NCBI RefSeq assembly: GCF_002167005.1
Contig: NZ_NHTN01000026.1
Location: 1-64,000, forward strand
DNA from: Indiicoccus explosivorum
Lineage (GTDB): Bacteria > Bacillota > Bacilli > Bacillales_A > Planococcaceae
DNA length: 64,000 nucleotides
Direction: 5' to 3'
Made by a program: the position numbers and the translations under genes. Position 1 is the stretch's first letter. The number at the start of each line of letters is the position of its first letter. This document shows, in pieces, positions 1 to 8,329 of this stretch. Under the pieces are notes generated by a model that saw nothing but the letters and a program-made list of their open reading frames with translations, was not told the origin of the DNA and made no database searches.

Positions 1-120
1 GCGTGCGTTATTCCGGAAATGCGTGCGTTATTCCGCGGTTGCGTGCGCTATTCCGGAAATGCGTGCGTTATTCCGCGGTTGCGTGCGTTATTCCGGAAAT
101 GCGTGCGATAATCCCGATTT
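1..120. repeat. 20-bp tandem repeat array A (6 units)
   Basis: Six head-to-tail 20-bp units start at the first base of the window. The shared part is GCGTGCGTTATTCCG and the last five bases alternate between gaaat and cggtt, so there is also a 40-bp higher-order period. The sixth unit (101-120) is degenerate and a further degenerate copy lies near 182-204. The array may extend beyond the window. It lies downstream of the aspS/6S terminator. ORFs reading through it are repeat artefacts. Confidence 0.95.
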
Positions 121-253
121 CCACTTCAGAAATCAAAAAGCCGTCCTGCTGAATTCACCTTCAAACCATGGATCGCCATTTATGTTCGTTATTCCGATTT
201 TATTCGCCATAACCGCAAATCCGCAAATCCGCCGCACCACCAAAATCAACCAC

Positions 254-295
254 AAAAAAAACCCCACCGGCAAGCACTTTACCGGTGGGGTTTGG
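254..295 (-). terminator. Intrinsic terminator downstream of 6S RNA/aspS
   Basis: A hairpin with a 10-bp stem (ACCCCACCGG paired with CCGGTGGGGT) is followed on the minus strand by a run of seven T. It would end transcription of the 6S RNA gene and any read-through from hisS-aspS. Confidence 0.85.
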
Positions 296-306
296 TATGT
301 CGTTAA

Positions 307-496
307 GGAGAAAGAATCCCGATCGTGCCGTCTTTCTGATGCACATCGTTTTGAACCCGCACTCTAGCAGGTGGGTGACCTCTCCATCACTTTTGACGTC
401 CCCTGAGGGCCTGTCATCCATGACGGAAGTGGGTCTCCCGACGATGAAATGTTCGGTCAAAACTGATTGGCTTAAAACGAACACATCAGGATTCTT
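307..496 (-). ncRNA. ssrS: 6S RNA (SsrS/BsrA type)
   Basis: This non-coding stretch after aspS matches my recollection of Bacillus 6S-1 RNA. On the minus strand it begins near AAGAATCCTGATGTG, continues with TTTTGACCGAACATTTCATC, GGGAGACC and a CCTCAGGGGA arm, then GTGATGGAGAGGTCACCCAC and GCGGGTTCAAAACGATGTGC, and ends near GCACGATCGGGATTCTT. The ends pair (AAGAATCC with GGGATTCTT), giving the closed long hairpin with a central bubble that mimics an open promoter and binds sigma-A RNA polymerase. The place just downstream of aspS is also where I recall B. subtilis bsrA. The ends are estimates to a few bases. Short ORFs overlapping it are spurious. Confidence 0.9.
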
Positions 497-505
497 GCTG
501 ACTTC

Positions 506-534
506 ATGTTAGCACATCCCCCAAATCGATACAA
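506..534 (-). promoter_or_regulatory. Sigma-A promoter of 6S RNA
   Basis: Minus strand: -35 TTGTAT (529-534), 17-bp spacer, -10 TAACAT (506-511) preceded by TG one base upstream (extended -10). The predicted start of transcription is near 496-499, which agrees with the 5' end inferred for 6S RNA. Confidence 0.7.
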
Positions 535-539
535 CGATT

Positions 540-2327
540 TTACTCTGTATCTTTCGAACGATTCTGACTGTTCACCGATAGTCCCAGTTCCTGTAACTGG
601 GAATTCGCGACCGGACTCGGGGCGTCGGTCAGCGGGTCGCTCGCGCTTGCGGTCTTCGGAAACGCGATCGTGTCGCGTAAGTTCGTACGCCCCGCCAGCA
701 GCATGATAAGCCGGTCGAGACCGAACGCGATGCCGCCGTGAGGAGGGGTGCCGTATTCGAATGCTTCCAGCAGGAACCCGAACTGCTCGCGCGCTTCCTC
801 ATCCGAGAAACCGAGCGCGCGGAACATTTTCTCCTGCACGTCCCGCTGATAGATCCGCAAAGAACCGCCGCCGAGCTCGTAGCCGTTCAGCACGAGATCG
901 TACGCCTGGGCGCGGACTGAATGCGGGTCGCTTTCCAGTTTTTCGATGTCTTCTTCGAACGGCGCAGTGAACGGATGGTGCGCGGCATAGAACCGGCCTT
1001 CTTCCTCGTCATGCTCGAACAGCGGCCAGTCCGTGATCCACAGGAACTTGAAGACACTTTCGTCGATCAGCCCGAGTTCCCGGCCGAATTTCAGCCGGAG
1101 CGCACCGAGCGTGTCGGCAACGACCGTCGGGTTGTCGGCTGCGAACAGCAGCACGTCGCCTGCTTCCGCTTCCGCGCGTTCGATGAGCGCATCCGCCATG
1201 TCGCCTTCGAAGAACTTCGCGATCGGCCCTTTCAGCCCGCCTTCTTCCACTTTCAGCCAGGCGAGGCCTTTCGCGCCGTACACCGCCGCGAACTCACCGA
1301 ACGCGTCCAAGTCCTTGCGCGAGTAATTCGCCGCCTGCCCTTTCACATTGATCAGCTTCACTTCCCCGCCGCGCTCCACCGCGCCGGTGAACACTTTGAA
1401 GGAAGAGTCCTTCACAATATCCGACACGTTCACGAGCTCCAGCCCGAACCGCACATCCGGCTTGTCTGATCCGTAGCGGTCCATCGCATCCTGATACGTC
1501 ATGCGCTGGAACGGCGCTTCGACCCGGATGTCTTTCACTTCCTCCATCAGCTGGACCATCAGGCGCTCGTTCAGCTCGATGATCTCCTCCAGCGACCGGA
1601 AACTCATCTCCATGTCGACTTGCGTGAATTCCGGCTGGCGGTCCGCCCGCAAGTCCTCATCACGGAAACAGCGCGCGATCTGGAAGTACTTGTCGACGCC
1701 CGACACCATCAAGAGCTGCTTGAACAGCTGCGGCGACTGCGGCAGCGCGTAGAATTCGCCTTCGTGCACGCGGCTCGGCACGAGGTAGTCCCGCGCGCCT
1801 TCCGGAGTGGACTTCGTCAAAATCGGCGTCTCCACTTCCAGGAAGCCTTCTTTATTCAAAAAATTGCGGATGGCGATCGTCACATCCGACCGCAGCTTGA
1901 GCGTGTCGAACATCGGCTTGCGCCGCAGGTCGAGGTAGCGGTACTTCAGCCGGAGGTCCTCCCCGACGCTGCTTTCATCCGAAATCGTCAGCGGCGGTGT
2001 TTTGGCCGCGTTGATGATTTCCGCGTGATCCGCCTGAACTTCGATCCGGCCGGTCTTCAAGTTTTCATTCACTTGGCTGTCGGCCCGCTTCACGACGAGG
2101 CCGTCGATATGGACGACATATTCGCTCCGCAGCCGTTCCGCGACCGCCGCCGCCTCTTCCGCGATTTCCGGATTGAAGACGACCTGCACGATGCCCGAAC
2201 GGTCGCGCACGTCGATGAAGATGAGCCCGCCGAGGTCCCGGCGCTTCTGCACCCATCCTTTCAGCGAAACCCGTTCGCCCGCATGCTGTTCCGTCACTTC
2301 CCCGCAATAATGTGATCTCGCCATCAT
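540..2327 (-). CDS. aspS: Aspartyl-tRNA synthetase
   Basis: Cytosolic class II synthetase that charges tRNA-Asp (Asp + ATP + tRNA). The 595-residue length is normal for the bacterial type. The N-terminal OB-fold anticodon domain has [20 protein letters not shown], the class II catalytic core has [20 protein letters not shown] (motif 2) and a C-terminal GLDRL motif 3, and a GAD insertion sits between them. The start at 2327 gives [11 protein letters not shown], like MFGRTYYCGEI as I recall it in B. subtilis; the second ATG at 2324 has better Shine-Dalgarno spacing and is an alternative. It overlaps the hisS stop by a few bases and is co-transcribed with hisS from the T-box leader. Confidence 0.98.
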   Translation of the reverse strand: MMARSHYCGEVTEQHAGERVSLKGWVQKRRDLGGLIFIDVRDRSGIVQVVFNPEIAEEAAAVAERLRSEYVVHIDGLVVKRADSQVNENLKTGRIEVQADHAEIINAAKTPPLTISDESSVGEDLRLKYRYLDLRRKPMFDTLKLRSDVTIAIRNFLNKEGFLEVETPILTKSTPEGARDYLVPSRVHEGEFYALPQSPQLFKQLLMVSGVDKYFQIARCFRDEDLRADRQPEFTQVDMEMSFRSLEEIIELNERLMVQLMEEVKDIRVEAPFQRMTYQDAMDRYGSDKPDVRFGLELVNVSDIVKDSSFKVFTGAVERGGEVKLINVKGQAANYSRKDLDAFGEFAAVYGAKGLAWLKVEEGGLKGPIAKFFEGDMADALIERAEAEAGDVLLFAADNPTVVADTLGALRLKFGRELGLIDESVFKFLWITDWPLFEHDEEEGRFYAAHHPFTAPFEEDIEKLESDPHSVRAQAYDLVLNGYELGGGSLRIYQRDVQEKMFRALGFSDEEAREQFGFLLEAFEYGTPPHGGIAFGLDRLIMLLAGRTNLRDTIAFPKTASASDPLTDAPSPVANSQLQELGLSVNSQNRSKDTE

Positions 2328-3607
2328 GATTCCTCCCCGCTGATTTTATTCAATAAAACACCGGCCATTTCGCTGAACGCGGCCTGTTCCGATTCACCGG
2401 TCGCCATGTCCTTGACCGACGCGCGCTGTTCCGCGATTTCGGTTTCACCGAGCACGATCGTGAAGCGGGCGCCTTTCCGGTCGGCCGCCTTCATCTGCGC
2501 TTTCAGCTTGCGCCCGGCGTAATCCATATCCGCCGTGATGCCGCTGTCGCGGAAGTCCCGGATCAGCCGGAACGCGTCGCGCCGCGAGTCCTCATCCAGC
2601 ACGGCGACGAATACGTCGAGCTGGTCGGCCGTTTCGATATCGACGTTCTCCATCTCAAGCGCCAAAAGCAGCCGCTCGATGCTCATCGCGAATCCGATGC
2701 CAGGCGACGACGGGCCGCCGAGGTCTTCGACGAGTCCGTTGTAGCGCCCGCCGCCCGCAAGCGTCGTGATCGCGCCGAACCCTTCCGCGTCGCTCATGAT
2801 CTCGAACGCGGTGTGGTTGTAGTAATCGAGCCCGCGCACGAGGTTCGGGTCGACCGTGTACGGAATGCCGAGCTCTTCCAAGTACTGCTTCACGTCGCTG
2901 AAATACTGCGCCGATTCCTCGTTCAAATACGCCGTCAGTGCCGGCGCCGTCCCCATGAGCGGGTGGTCGCGGTCCACTTTGCAGTCGAGGATGCGCAGCG
3001 GATTTTTCTCCAGCCGGTTCTGGCAGTCCTGACAGAACTCATCGATGCGCGGCGAAAAGTGCGTAACGAGCGCATCCCGGTGCGCATTGCGGCTTTCCGT
3101 ATCCCCGAGCGAATTGATGACGAGCTTCAGTTTCTCCAGACCGAGTGACGTATAGACGTCCATCGCGAGCGCGATCACTTCCGCGTCGACCGCCGGGTGC
3201 TTCGAGCCGATCGCCTCCACGCCGAACTGGACGAACTGCCGCGTGCGCCCCGCCTGCGGACGCTCGTAGCGGAACATCGGCCCCATGTAATAGAGCTTCA
3301 CCGGCTGGTCCGGCTGGCCGAATAATTTATTCTCCACATACGACCGGACGACCGACGCCGTCCCTTCCGGCCGCAGTGTCAGCGAACGATCGCCGCGGTC
3401 CGTGAACGTATACATTTCCTTCTGCACGATATCCGTCGTATCCCCGACGCTCCGCTGGAACAGCTCCGTCTGCTCGAACACCGGCGTGCGGATCTCCTTA
3501 TACTGATACAGCCGGCACAGCTCCCGGATCGTCTCTTCCGCCGCCTGCCACTTCGCCGCCTGCTCTGGCAGCACATCATATGTGCCGCGCGGTACTTGAA
3601 TCGCCAT
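2324..3607 (-). CDS. hisS: Histidyl-tRNA synthetase
   Basis: Class II synthetase charging tRNA-His; 427 residues from the chosen start. It begins [16 protein letters not shown] and contains the histidine-specific motifs [15 protein letters not shown] and the [11 protein letters not shown] loop, followed by a C-terminal anticodon-binding domain. An upstream in-frame start at 3679 would add 24 residues encoded by the leader terminator region. I chose the ATG at 3607 because AGGGGAG lies just upstream and family N-termini begin here. First gene of the hisS-aspS operon. Confidence 0.98.
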   Translation of the reverse strand: MAIQVPRGTYDVLPEQAAKWQAAEETIRELCRLYQYKEIRTPVFEQTELFQRSVGDTTDIVQKEMYTFTDRGDRSLTLRPEGTASVVRSYVENKLFGQPDQPVKLYYMGPMFRYERPQAGRTRQFVQFGVEAIGSKHPAVDAEVIALAMDVYTSLGLEKLKLVINSLGDTESRNAHRDALVTHFSPRIDEFCQDCQNRLEKNPLRILDCKVDRDHPLMGTAPALTAYLNEESAQYFSDVKQYLEELGIPYTVDPNLVRGLDYYNHTAFEIMSDAEGFGAITTLAGGGRYNGLVEDLGGPSSPGIGFAMSIERLLLALEMENVDIETADQLDVFVAVLDEDSRRDAFRLIRDFRDSGITADMDYAGRKLKAQMKAADRKGARFTIVLGETEIAEQRASVKDMATGESEQAAFSEMAGVLLNKISGEES

Positions 3608-3629
3608 CGCAATCTCCCCTTTTTCAGAT

Positions 3630-3905
3630 AAATGAAAAAGCTCCCGTCCTCTTGCATTACGCAAGGGACGAGAGCTCATAGCTTCCGCGGTTCCACCCTA
3701 ATTGGCGCATGGCGCGCCCACCTCATACCGGATAACGGCCGGCGCCGTCTTCCCCTACTGGAATGCCGTTCGGAAAAGAGCCTCCGGAGTGTCGTTCACG
3801 CCAGGCGCCTGCAGGAAGATTCTCAGCCCATGATCTTCCCTCTCTTGCCAGCCGGCCGCTGCCGCTACTTTCTCCATGATCGGCGGTGTTTCATTCGATT
3901 GAATA
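3630..3905 (-). promoter_or_regulatory. T-box leader controlling hisS-aspS
   Basis: The minus strand carries the T-box sequence AGGGTGGAACCGCGGAAGC (complement of 3680-3698), which pairs with the acceptor end of uncharged tRNA. Downstream is a strong terminator hairpin: AGCTCTCGTCCC..., loop, ...GGACGGGAGCT, TTTTTC (about 3632-3677). Stem I contains the GAACGACACTCC context expected of a specifier loop. GACAC (3789-3793) can be read as GAC (Asp) or, shifted two bases, CAC (His). Uncharged tRNA would favour the antiterminator and allow read-through into both synthetase genes. Confidence 0.93.
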
Positions 3906-3911
3906 TGCTTA

Positions 3912-3940
3912 ATCTTAATCATCCCCGGCGCCGTTGTCAA
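3912..3940 (-). promoter_or_regulatory. Sigma-A promoter of hisS T-box leader
   Basis: Minus strand: perfect -35 TTGACA (3935-3940), 17-bp spacer, -10 TAAGAT (3912-3917). Transcription would start near 3905 and give a leader of about 300 nt. Confidence 0.85.
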
Positions 3941-3996
3941 GCCGTATAATTTTCAGATTTTTCCCGGGAACCCCTGTATTTTTCCCGTCCCGACTG

Positions 3997-4002
3997 TATA
4001 AT
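3997..4002 (+). promoter_or_regulatory. Probable -10 element of the amidase gene
   Basis: A perfect TATAAT lies 28 bp upstream of the TTG start, but no clear TTGACA-like -35 is visible 17 bp upstream. It is back-to-back with the hisS leader promoter. Confidence 0.5.
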
Positions 4003-4029
4003 ATGGATAGGTAAGAAGGAGGTGTTTTA

Positions 4030-5310
4030 TTGAAGAAAAAATGGATTGCCATCTATAGTCTGATTTTCCTGTTAATCGCCGCCATCCTGGCAGCTCCGGC
4101 GTCCGCCCACGGCACCGCCCAAGTCGATGTGCCGTCACTGAACGTCCGTTCCGGTCCCGGACTTTCCTACAGCATCACAGGCAGCCTCGGACAGGGCGAC
4201 CAAGTGACCATCACCGACGAACAAGGCGACTGGTACCGGATTTCCGAAAACGGCTGGATCGCAGCCTGGCTCACCACATCCGTCTCATCGGGCGGACAAG
4301 AACCGGCGGCCGCCAGCGGGAAGACCGCCGTGTCGACCGTCAACCGGCTGAACGTGCGCTCACAGGCCAGCCTCTCCGGTGCCGTGCTCGGGAAAATGAA
4401 CAAAGGCGACACCGCCAGACTGCTCAGTGAAACGAACGGCTGGTACGAAATCGAATTCCGCGGCACGCGCGGCTTCGTCTCCGCCCAGTACATAAGCGTA
4501 TCCGGCAGCGCTCAGCAGCCTGCCGCAGCCGCAGCGCCGGCAGCGTCCGATTCCTACTTCACTGTCGCCGTCAACGGACTCAACGTCCGGGCACAGGCCA
4601 CCACCGCATCCGCCAAGATCGGCATGGTCGCAAAAGGCCAGTCGTTCAGCGTGCTGTCCGTCGGCGGTGACTGGGTCAACATCCGCCTCGCGGACGGAAC
4701 TTCCGGCTGGGTATACAAAGCATACGGCACTTTATCCGGCCAGCCCGCTGCGTCCGCGCCGGTTGGCACAGGTAACTTGTCCGGCATCTCGATCGTCATC
4801 GATCCGGGTCACGGCGGCATCGACGGCGGCACGAGCGGCTACTACGGCACCGTCGAAAAGGGGCTCACCCTCCAGACCGCGGAAATTTTAGCGGCCCAGC
4901 TGCGGGCAGCCGGCGCCAGCGTCACAATGACGCGCACGTCCGATGTGTACATCAACTTGCGGAACCGCGTGTCCGTCGCGCATCAGCTCGGCGCCGATGC
5001 GTTCATCAGCCTCCATTACGACGCGTCCTACGACCGGTCCGTAAACGGCTTCACGACGTATTACCAGCACAGCTACCAGCAGTCGCTCGCCAGCCACTTG
5101 AACGGCGGCATCGACGCCAGCACGATCCTTTTAAACCGGGGCACCCGACAAGGGAACTATTTCGTGCTCCGTGAAAACATGCAGCCGGCCGTCCTCATCG
5201 AACTCGGCTTCCTGTCGAATCCGAACGAAGAACAGGCCGTGTCGAATGATTACTACAGAAGACAAGCTGCGCAGGGCATCACGAACGGACTCATCAATTA
5301 TTTCAATTAA
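4030..5310 (+). CDS. Secreted N-acetylmuramoyl-L-alanine amidase with three SH3b domains
   Basis: Predicted exported cell-wall hydrolase cleaving the MurNAc-L-Ala bond. Residues 1-27 are a signal peptide (KKK, hydrophobic core, APASA). Three bacterial SH3 repeats follow at about 28-87, 97-158 and 177-237, each with an LNVR motif. The C-terminal third is an Amidase_3 domain beginning IVIDPGHGGIDGG. The zinc ligands are visible as the His of DPGHGG, the Glu of VEKGLTL and the His of SLHYDAS, and the catalytic Glu is in IELGFLSNPNE. The start is TTG at 4030 with GGAGGTG five bases upstream. It is a lone plus-strand gene, divergent from hisS and convergent with dtd. Confidence 0.95.
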   Translation: MKKKWIAIYSLIFLLIAAILAAPASAHGTAQVDVPSLNVRSGPGLSYSITGSLGQGDQVTITDEQGDWYRISENGWIAAWLTTSVSSGGQEPAAASGKTAVSTVNRLNVRSQASLSGAVLGKMNKGDTARLLSETNGWYEIEFRGTRGFVSAQYISVSGSAQQPAAAAAPAASDSYFTVAVNGLNVRAQATTASAKIGMVAKGQSFSVLSVGGDWVNIRLADGTSGWVYKAYGTLSGQPAASAPVGTGNLSGISIVIDPGHGGIDGGTSGYYGTVEKGLTLQTAEILAAQLRAAGASVTMTRTSDVYINLRNRVSVAHQLGADAFISLHYDASYDRSVNGFTTYYQHSYQQSLASHLNGGIDASTILLNRGTRQGNYFVLRENMQPAVLIELGFLSNPNEEQAVSNDYYRRQAAQGITNGLINYFN

Positions 5311-5319
5311 AGATGGAAA

Positions 5320-5360
5320 GGAAAAGCGGCTCCCTTCGCGGGAGCCGCTTTTCCTTTTTT
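5320..5360 (+). terminator. Intrinsic terminator of the amidase gene
   Basis: A long perfect stem (GGAAAAGCGGCTCCC / GGGAGCCGCTTTTCC) closed by a short TTCGC loop and followed by TTTTTT on the plus strand, ten bases after the stop codon. Confidence 0.95.
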
Positions 5361-5365
5361 GAGGC

Positions 5366-5533
5366 TAAGACCGAGATAAGCTCCCTCGAGACCGAGATAA
5401 GCGCTCTCAAGACCGAGATAAGCACTCCCAAGACCGAGATAAGCACTCCCAAGACCGAGATAAGCACCATCAAGACCGAGATAAGCACCATCAAGACCGG
5501 GATAAGCTCTATCAAGACCGGGATAAGCCCCCT
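5366..5533. repeat. 21-bp tandem repeat array B (8 units)
   Basis: Eight consecutive 21-bp units with the core CAAGACCGAGATAAGC followed by about five variable bases. Neighbouring units share variable tails in pairs (actcc twice, accat twice), which points to recent duplication. The array fills the space between the two convergent terminators of the amidase gene and dtd. ORFs on both strands here encode only periodic peptides and are artefacts. Two degenerate copies of the same unit occur in reverse orientation at 21640-21681. Confidence 0.97.
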
Positions 5534-5540
5534 CCACCCA

Positions 5541-5582
5541 CAAAAAAACACCCCCACCGGCTCGCTAGCCGGCGCAGGTGTT
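5541..5582 (-). terminator. Intrinsic terminator of rel-dtd
   Basis: On the minus strand a GC-rich imperfect hairpin (AACACCTGCGCCGGC, loop TAGC, GAGCCGGTGGGGGTGTT) is followed by seven T, just after the dtd stop. Confidence 0.85.
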
Positions 5583-5589
5583 CCCTTTT

Positions 5590-6030
5590 TTATTTCGATT
5601 CCACAATGACCGTCACGGGTCCGTCGTTGACGAGCGACACATCCATCATCGCCCCGAACACGCCGGTTGCCACGCGCAAACCGTGCGAGCGCAGCTCTTC
5701 GTTGAACGCGTCGTACAGCCCTTCCGCCTGTTCGGGCCGCGCGGCGTCGACGAAGCTCGGCCGCCGCCCTTTCCGCACGTCCCCATACAAGGTGAATTGG
5801 GAAATCGACAGCACGTCCCCGCCCGCTTCATCGATGGAGCGGTTCATTTTGCCGTCTTCGTCTTCAAACAGCCGGAGTCCGGCGATTTTCTTCGCTGTGT
5901 ATTTCACATCGTCCAGTGTGTCGGCGTGCGTGATGCCGACGAGCAGGACGTAGCCGGAGCGGATGCTGCCGGCCACTTCCCCATCCACTGTGACGGCCGC
6001 TTCTTTCGAGCGCTGGATTACAATCCGCAT
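5590..6030 (-). CDS. dtd: D-aminoacyl-tRNA deacylase
   Basis: Cytosolic proofreading enzyme that hydrolyses D-aminoacyl-tRNA (and Gly mischarged on tRNA-Ala). It has 146 residues, the usual size. Both active-site signatures are present: [17 protein letters not shown] and the C-terminal cross-dimer Gly-Pro motif in [12 protein letters not shown]. It lies 23 bp downstream of rel, its usual partner in Bacillales, so the two are probably one transcript. Confidence 0.97.
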   Translation of the reverse strand: MRIVIQRSKEAAVTVDGEVAGSIRSGYVLLVGITHADTLDDVKYTAKKIAGLRLFEDEDGKMNRSIDEAGGDVLSISQFTLYGDVRKGRRPSFVDAARPEQAEGLYDAFNEELRSHGLRVATGVFGAMMDVSLVNDGPVTVIVESK

Positions 6031-6053
6031 AGCGACACCTCATTTATTGTCAG

Positions 6054-8246
6054 TCAGTTGGTCATCCGCTGGACGGAATAAATATCGGGCAGCCCTTTGA
6101 TCCGGCCAACCACCTTATCGAGCGCCGAGACGTCCGGGATCATGAGCGTCAGGTTGATTGTCGCGATCCGGTCGCTGTTCGCCTGGGCGTTGACGGCAGT
6201 GATGCTCGTGCGCGTATCGTTCACGAGCTGCATCACTTCGTTGACGAGGCCCGGCCGGTCGTAAGCTTCCACCTCGATGTCCACCGGGTATTGCTTGAGC
6301 TGTTCTTTTTCGGTGCCGTCCCATTCGACCGGCACGAGGCGTTCGGTCTCTTCCACGGAAATGTTCGGGCAGTCCGCGCGGTGCACGGAAACACCGCGCC
6401 CTTTCGTAATGAACCCGAGGATCGGGTCGCCCGGTACCGGATTGCAGCAGCGCGACAGCCGGATCATCAAGTTATCGATGCCGCGGACGACGACGCCCGA
6501 ATCGGTCGGCTTTTTCGGCTGGGGCGAGCGCATTTCGAGCGTCACCCGCTCGAGCGCTTCTTCCTGCTCGCGCTTCCGGCGTTCCCGTTCCGCGAGGCGG
6601 TTGACGACCTGCTGGGCGGTGATGCCGTTGAAGCCGACAGCCGCATACAGATCCTCTTCGCCGGCGAAGTTGTATTTCTCGCAGACCCGCTTGATGTTTT
6701 CGTTCGTCAGGATGTCCTTCACGGCGAAGTCCTGCGCTTTGATTTCATGCTCGACCATGTCCTTGCCTTTATGGACATTGTCTTCCCGGACCTGCTTCTT
6801 GAAGAACTGCTTGATTTTATTCTTCGCCTGCGAACTCTTGGCGATCTTCAGCCAGTCGCGGCTCGGGCCGAACGACTGCTTCGATGTCAGGATCTCGACG
6901 ATGTCGCCCGTCTCGAGCTTCGTGTCGAGCGGCACCATTTTGCCGTTCACTTTGGCGCCGATCATCTTGTGGCCGATCTCCGAGTGCACGCGGTAAGCGA
7001 AGTCGATCGGACACGAGCCGGCCGGCAGCTCCATCACGTCGCCTTTCGGAGAAAAGACGTACACCATGTCGGAGAACAGGTCGAACTTCAGCGATTCCAT
7101 GAATTCCTCCGCGTTCGAGGACGCGTTCTGGAATTCGAGGATCTCGCGGAACCAGGTCAGCCGCTGGTCGACGGTGTTCTTCGTCGTCTCGGCGCTTTTG
7201 CCTTCCTTGTATGCCCAATGGGCCGCGACCCCGTACTCGGCGATGCGGTGCATCTCTTCGGTGCGGATCTGCACTTCGAGCGGGTCGCCCTGCGGCCCGA
7301 TGACCGTCGTATGGAGCGACTGGTACAGATTCTGCTTCGGCATGGCGATGTAGTCCTTGAACCGGCCGGGCATCGGCTTCCAGGTGGAATGAATGATGCC
7401 CAGCACCGCATAACAGTCCTTGATGCTCTTCACGGTGATCCGGACGGCGATAAGATCGTAGATTTCATTGAACTGCTTGTTCTGGACCGCCATTTTTTTA
7501 TAAATGGAGTAGATGTGTTTCGGACGGCCGTAAATATCCGCCTCGATCTCCACGTCCTTGAGCTGTTCTTCGATCTCTTCGATGACACCCTTCAGGTAAT
7601 CTTCCCGTTCCGTCCGCTTCTTTTTCATGAGATTGACGATCCGGTAGTACTGCTGCGGATTCAAGTAGCGGAGGGCCGTGTCCTCCAGTTCCCACTTGAT
7701 CGTCGAAATCCCGAGGCGGTGCGCGATCGGCGCGAAGATCTCCAGCGTCTCGGCCGCTTTCATCCGCTGTTTTTCAGCGGTCTGGTACTTCAGCGTGCGG
7801 AGGTTGTGCAGGCGGTCCGCCAGTTTGATGAGGATGACACGGATGTCCTGGGCCATGGCGACGAACATTTTCCGGTGGTTCTCCGCCTGCTGCTCTTCCT
7901 TCGACATGTACTTGATCTGGCCGAGTTTCGTCACGCCGTCGACGAGCAGGGCGACTTCCTCGCTGAACTCGCGGACGATGTCTTCGCGCGAATAATCCGT
8001 ATCTTCGACGACATCATGAAGGAACCCGGCAGCGACTGTCTGCGGGTCCATCTGGAGTTCCGTCAGGATTCCGGCGACCTGCACCGGATGGACAATATAC
8101 GGTTCGCCGGATTTGCGGAACTGTCCCTCATGCGCGCGCTCGGCCACTTCATAGGCTTTCTTCACCATCGCCACGTGGCGTTCGTTCATATAGGAGGCTG
8201 CTTCCGCAAAGACATCTTCGGCTGTTTTGATCTGATCTTTCGCCAT
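6054..8246 (-). CDS. relA: Bifunctional (p)ppGpp synthetase/hydrolase Rel
   Basis: Stringent-response enzyme that makes (p)ppGpp from GTP/GDP and ATP when ribosomes stall and also hydrolyses it. It has 730 residues, close to B. subtilis Rel. The N-terminal HD hydrolase domain keeps HDVVEDT and [13 protein letters not shown], so hydrolase activity is expected. The synthetase domain contains [20 protein letters not shown] and [16 protein letters not shown] ([19 protein letters not shown]), helical/zinc-finger and C-terminal ACT domains follow. B. subtilis has apt directly upstream; here another gene intervenes. Confidence 0.98.
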   Translation of the reverse strand: MAKDQIKTAEDVFAEAASYMNERHVAMVKKAYEVAERAHEGQFRKSGEPYIVHPVQVAGILTELQMDPQTVAAGFLHDVVEDTDYSREDIVREFSEEVALLVDGVTKLGQIKYMSKEEQQAENHRKMFVAMAQDIRVILIKLADRLHNLRTLKYQTAEKQRMKAAETLEIFAPIAHRLGISTIKWELEDTALRYLNPQQYYRIVNLMKKKRTEREDYLKGVIEEIEEQLKDVEIEADIYGRPKHIYSIYKKMAVQNKQFNEIYDLIAVRITVKSIKDCYAVLGIIHSTWKPMPGRFKDYIAMPKQNLYQSLHTTVIGPQGDPLEVQIRTEEMHRIAEYGVAAHWAYKEGKSAETTKNTVDQRLTWFREILEFQNASSNAEEFMESLKFDLFSDMVYVFSPKGDVMELPAGSCPIDFAYRVHSEIGHKMIGAKVNGKMVPLDTKLETGDIVEILTSKQSFGPSRDWLKIAKSSQAKNKIKQFFKKQVREDNVHKGKDMVEHEIKAQDFAVKDILTNENIKRVCEKYNFAGEEDLYAAVGFNGITAQQVVNRLAERERRKREQEEALERVTLEMRSPQPKKPTDSGVVVRGIDNLMIRLSRCCNPVPGDPILGFITKGRGVSVHRADCPNISVEETERLVPVEWDGTEKEQLKQYPVDIEVEAYDRPGLVNEVMQLVNDTRTSITAVNAQANSDRIATINLTLMIPDVSALDKVVGRIKGLPDIYSVQRMTN

Positions 8247-8279
8247 GATTGCCCACCTTGCTTTAAATTATTTCCAAAA

Positions 8280-8309
8280 AGTATATTCCTTTATTATCGG
8301 AAACTTCAA
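8280..8309 (-). promoter_or_regulatory. Sigma-A promoter of rel-dtd
   Basis: Minus strand: -35 TTGAAG (8304-8309), 18-bp spacer, -10 TATACT (8280-8285), about 30 bp upstream of the rel start. A promoter of its own fits with rel being separated from recJ-apt by an inserted gene. Confidence 0.65.
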
Positions 8310-8329
8310 CGGAAATGTAAAGCGCGGAA

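Noticed and set aside
200-484. 94-codon minus-strand ORF downstream of aspS
   Set aside because: It overlaps the 6S RNA and its terminator; the RNA signature explains the sequence.
5303-5609. Periodic ORFs on both strands over array B
   Set aside because: The peptides simply translate the 21-bp repeat (a seven-residue period) and lack ribosome-binding sites; both strands are open because 21 is divisible by three.
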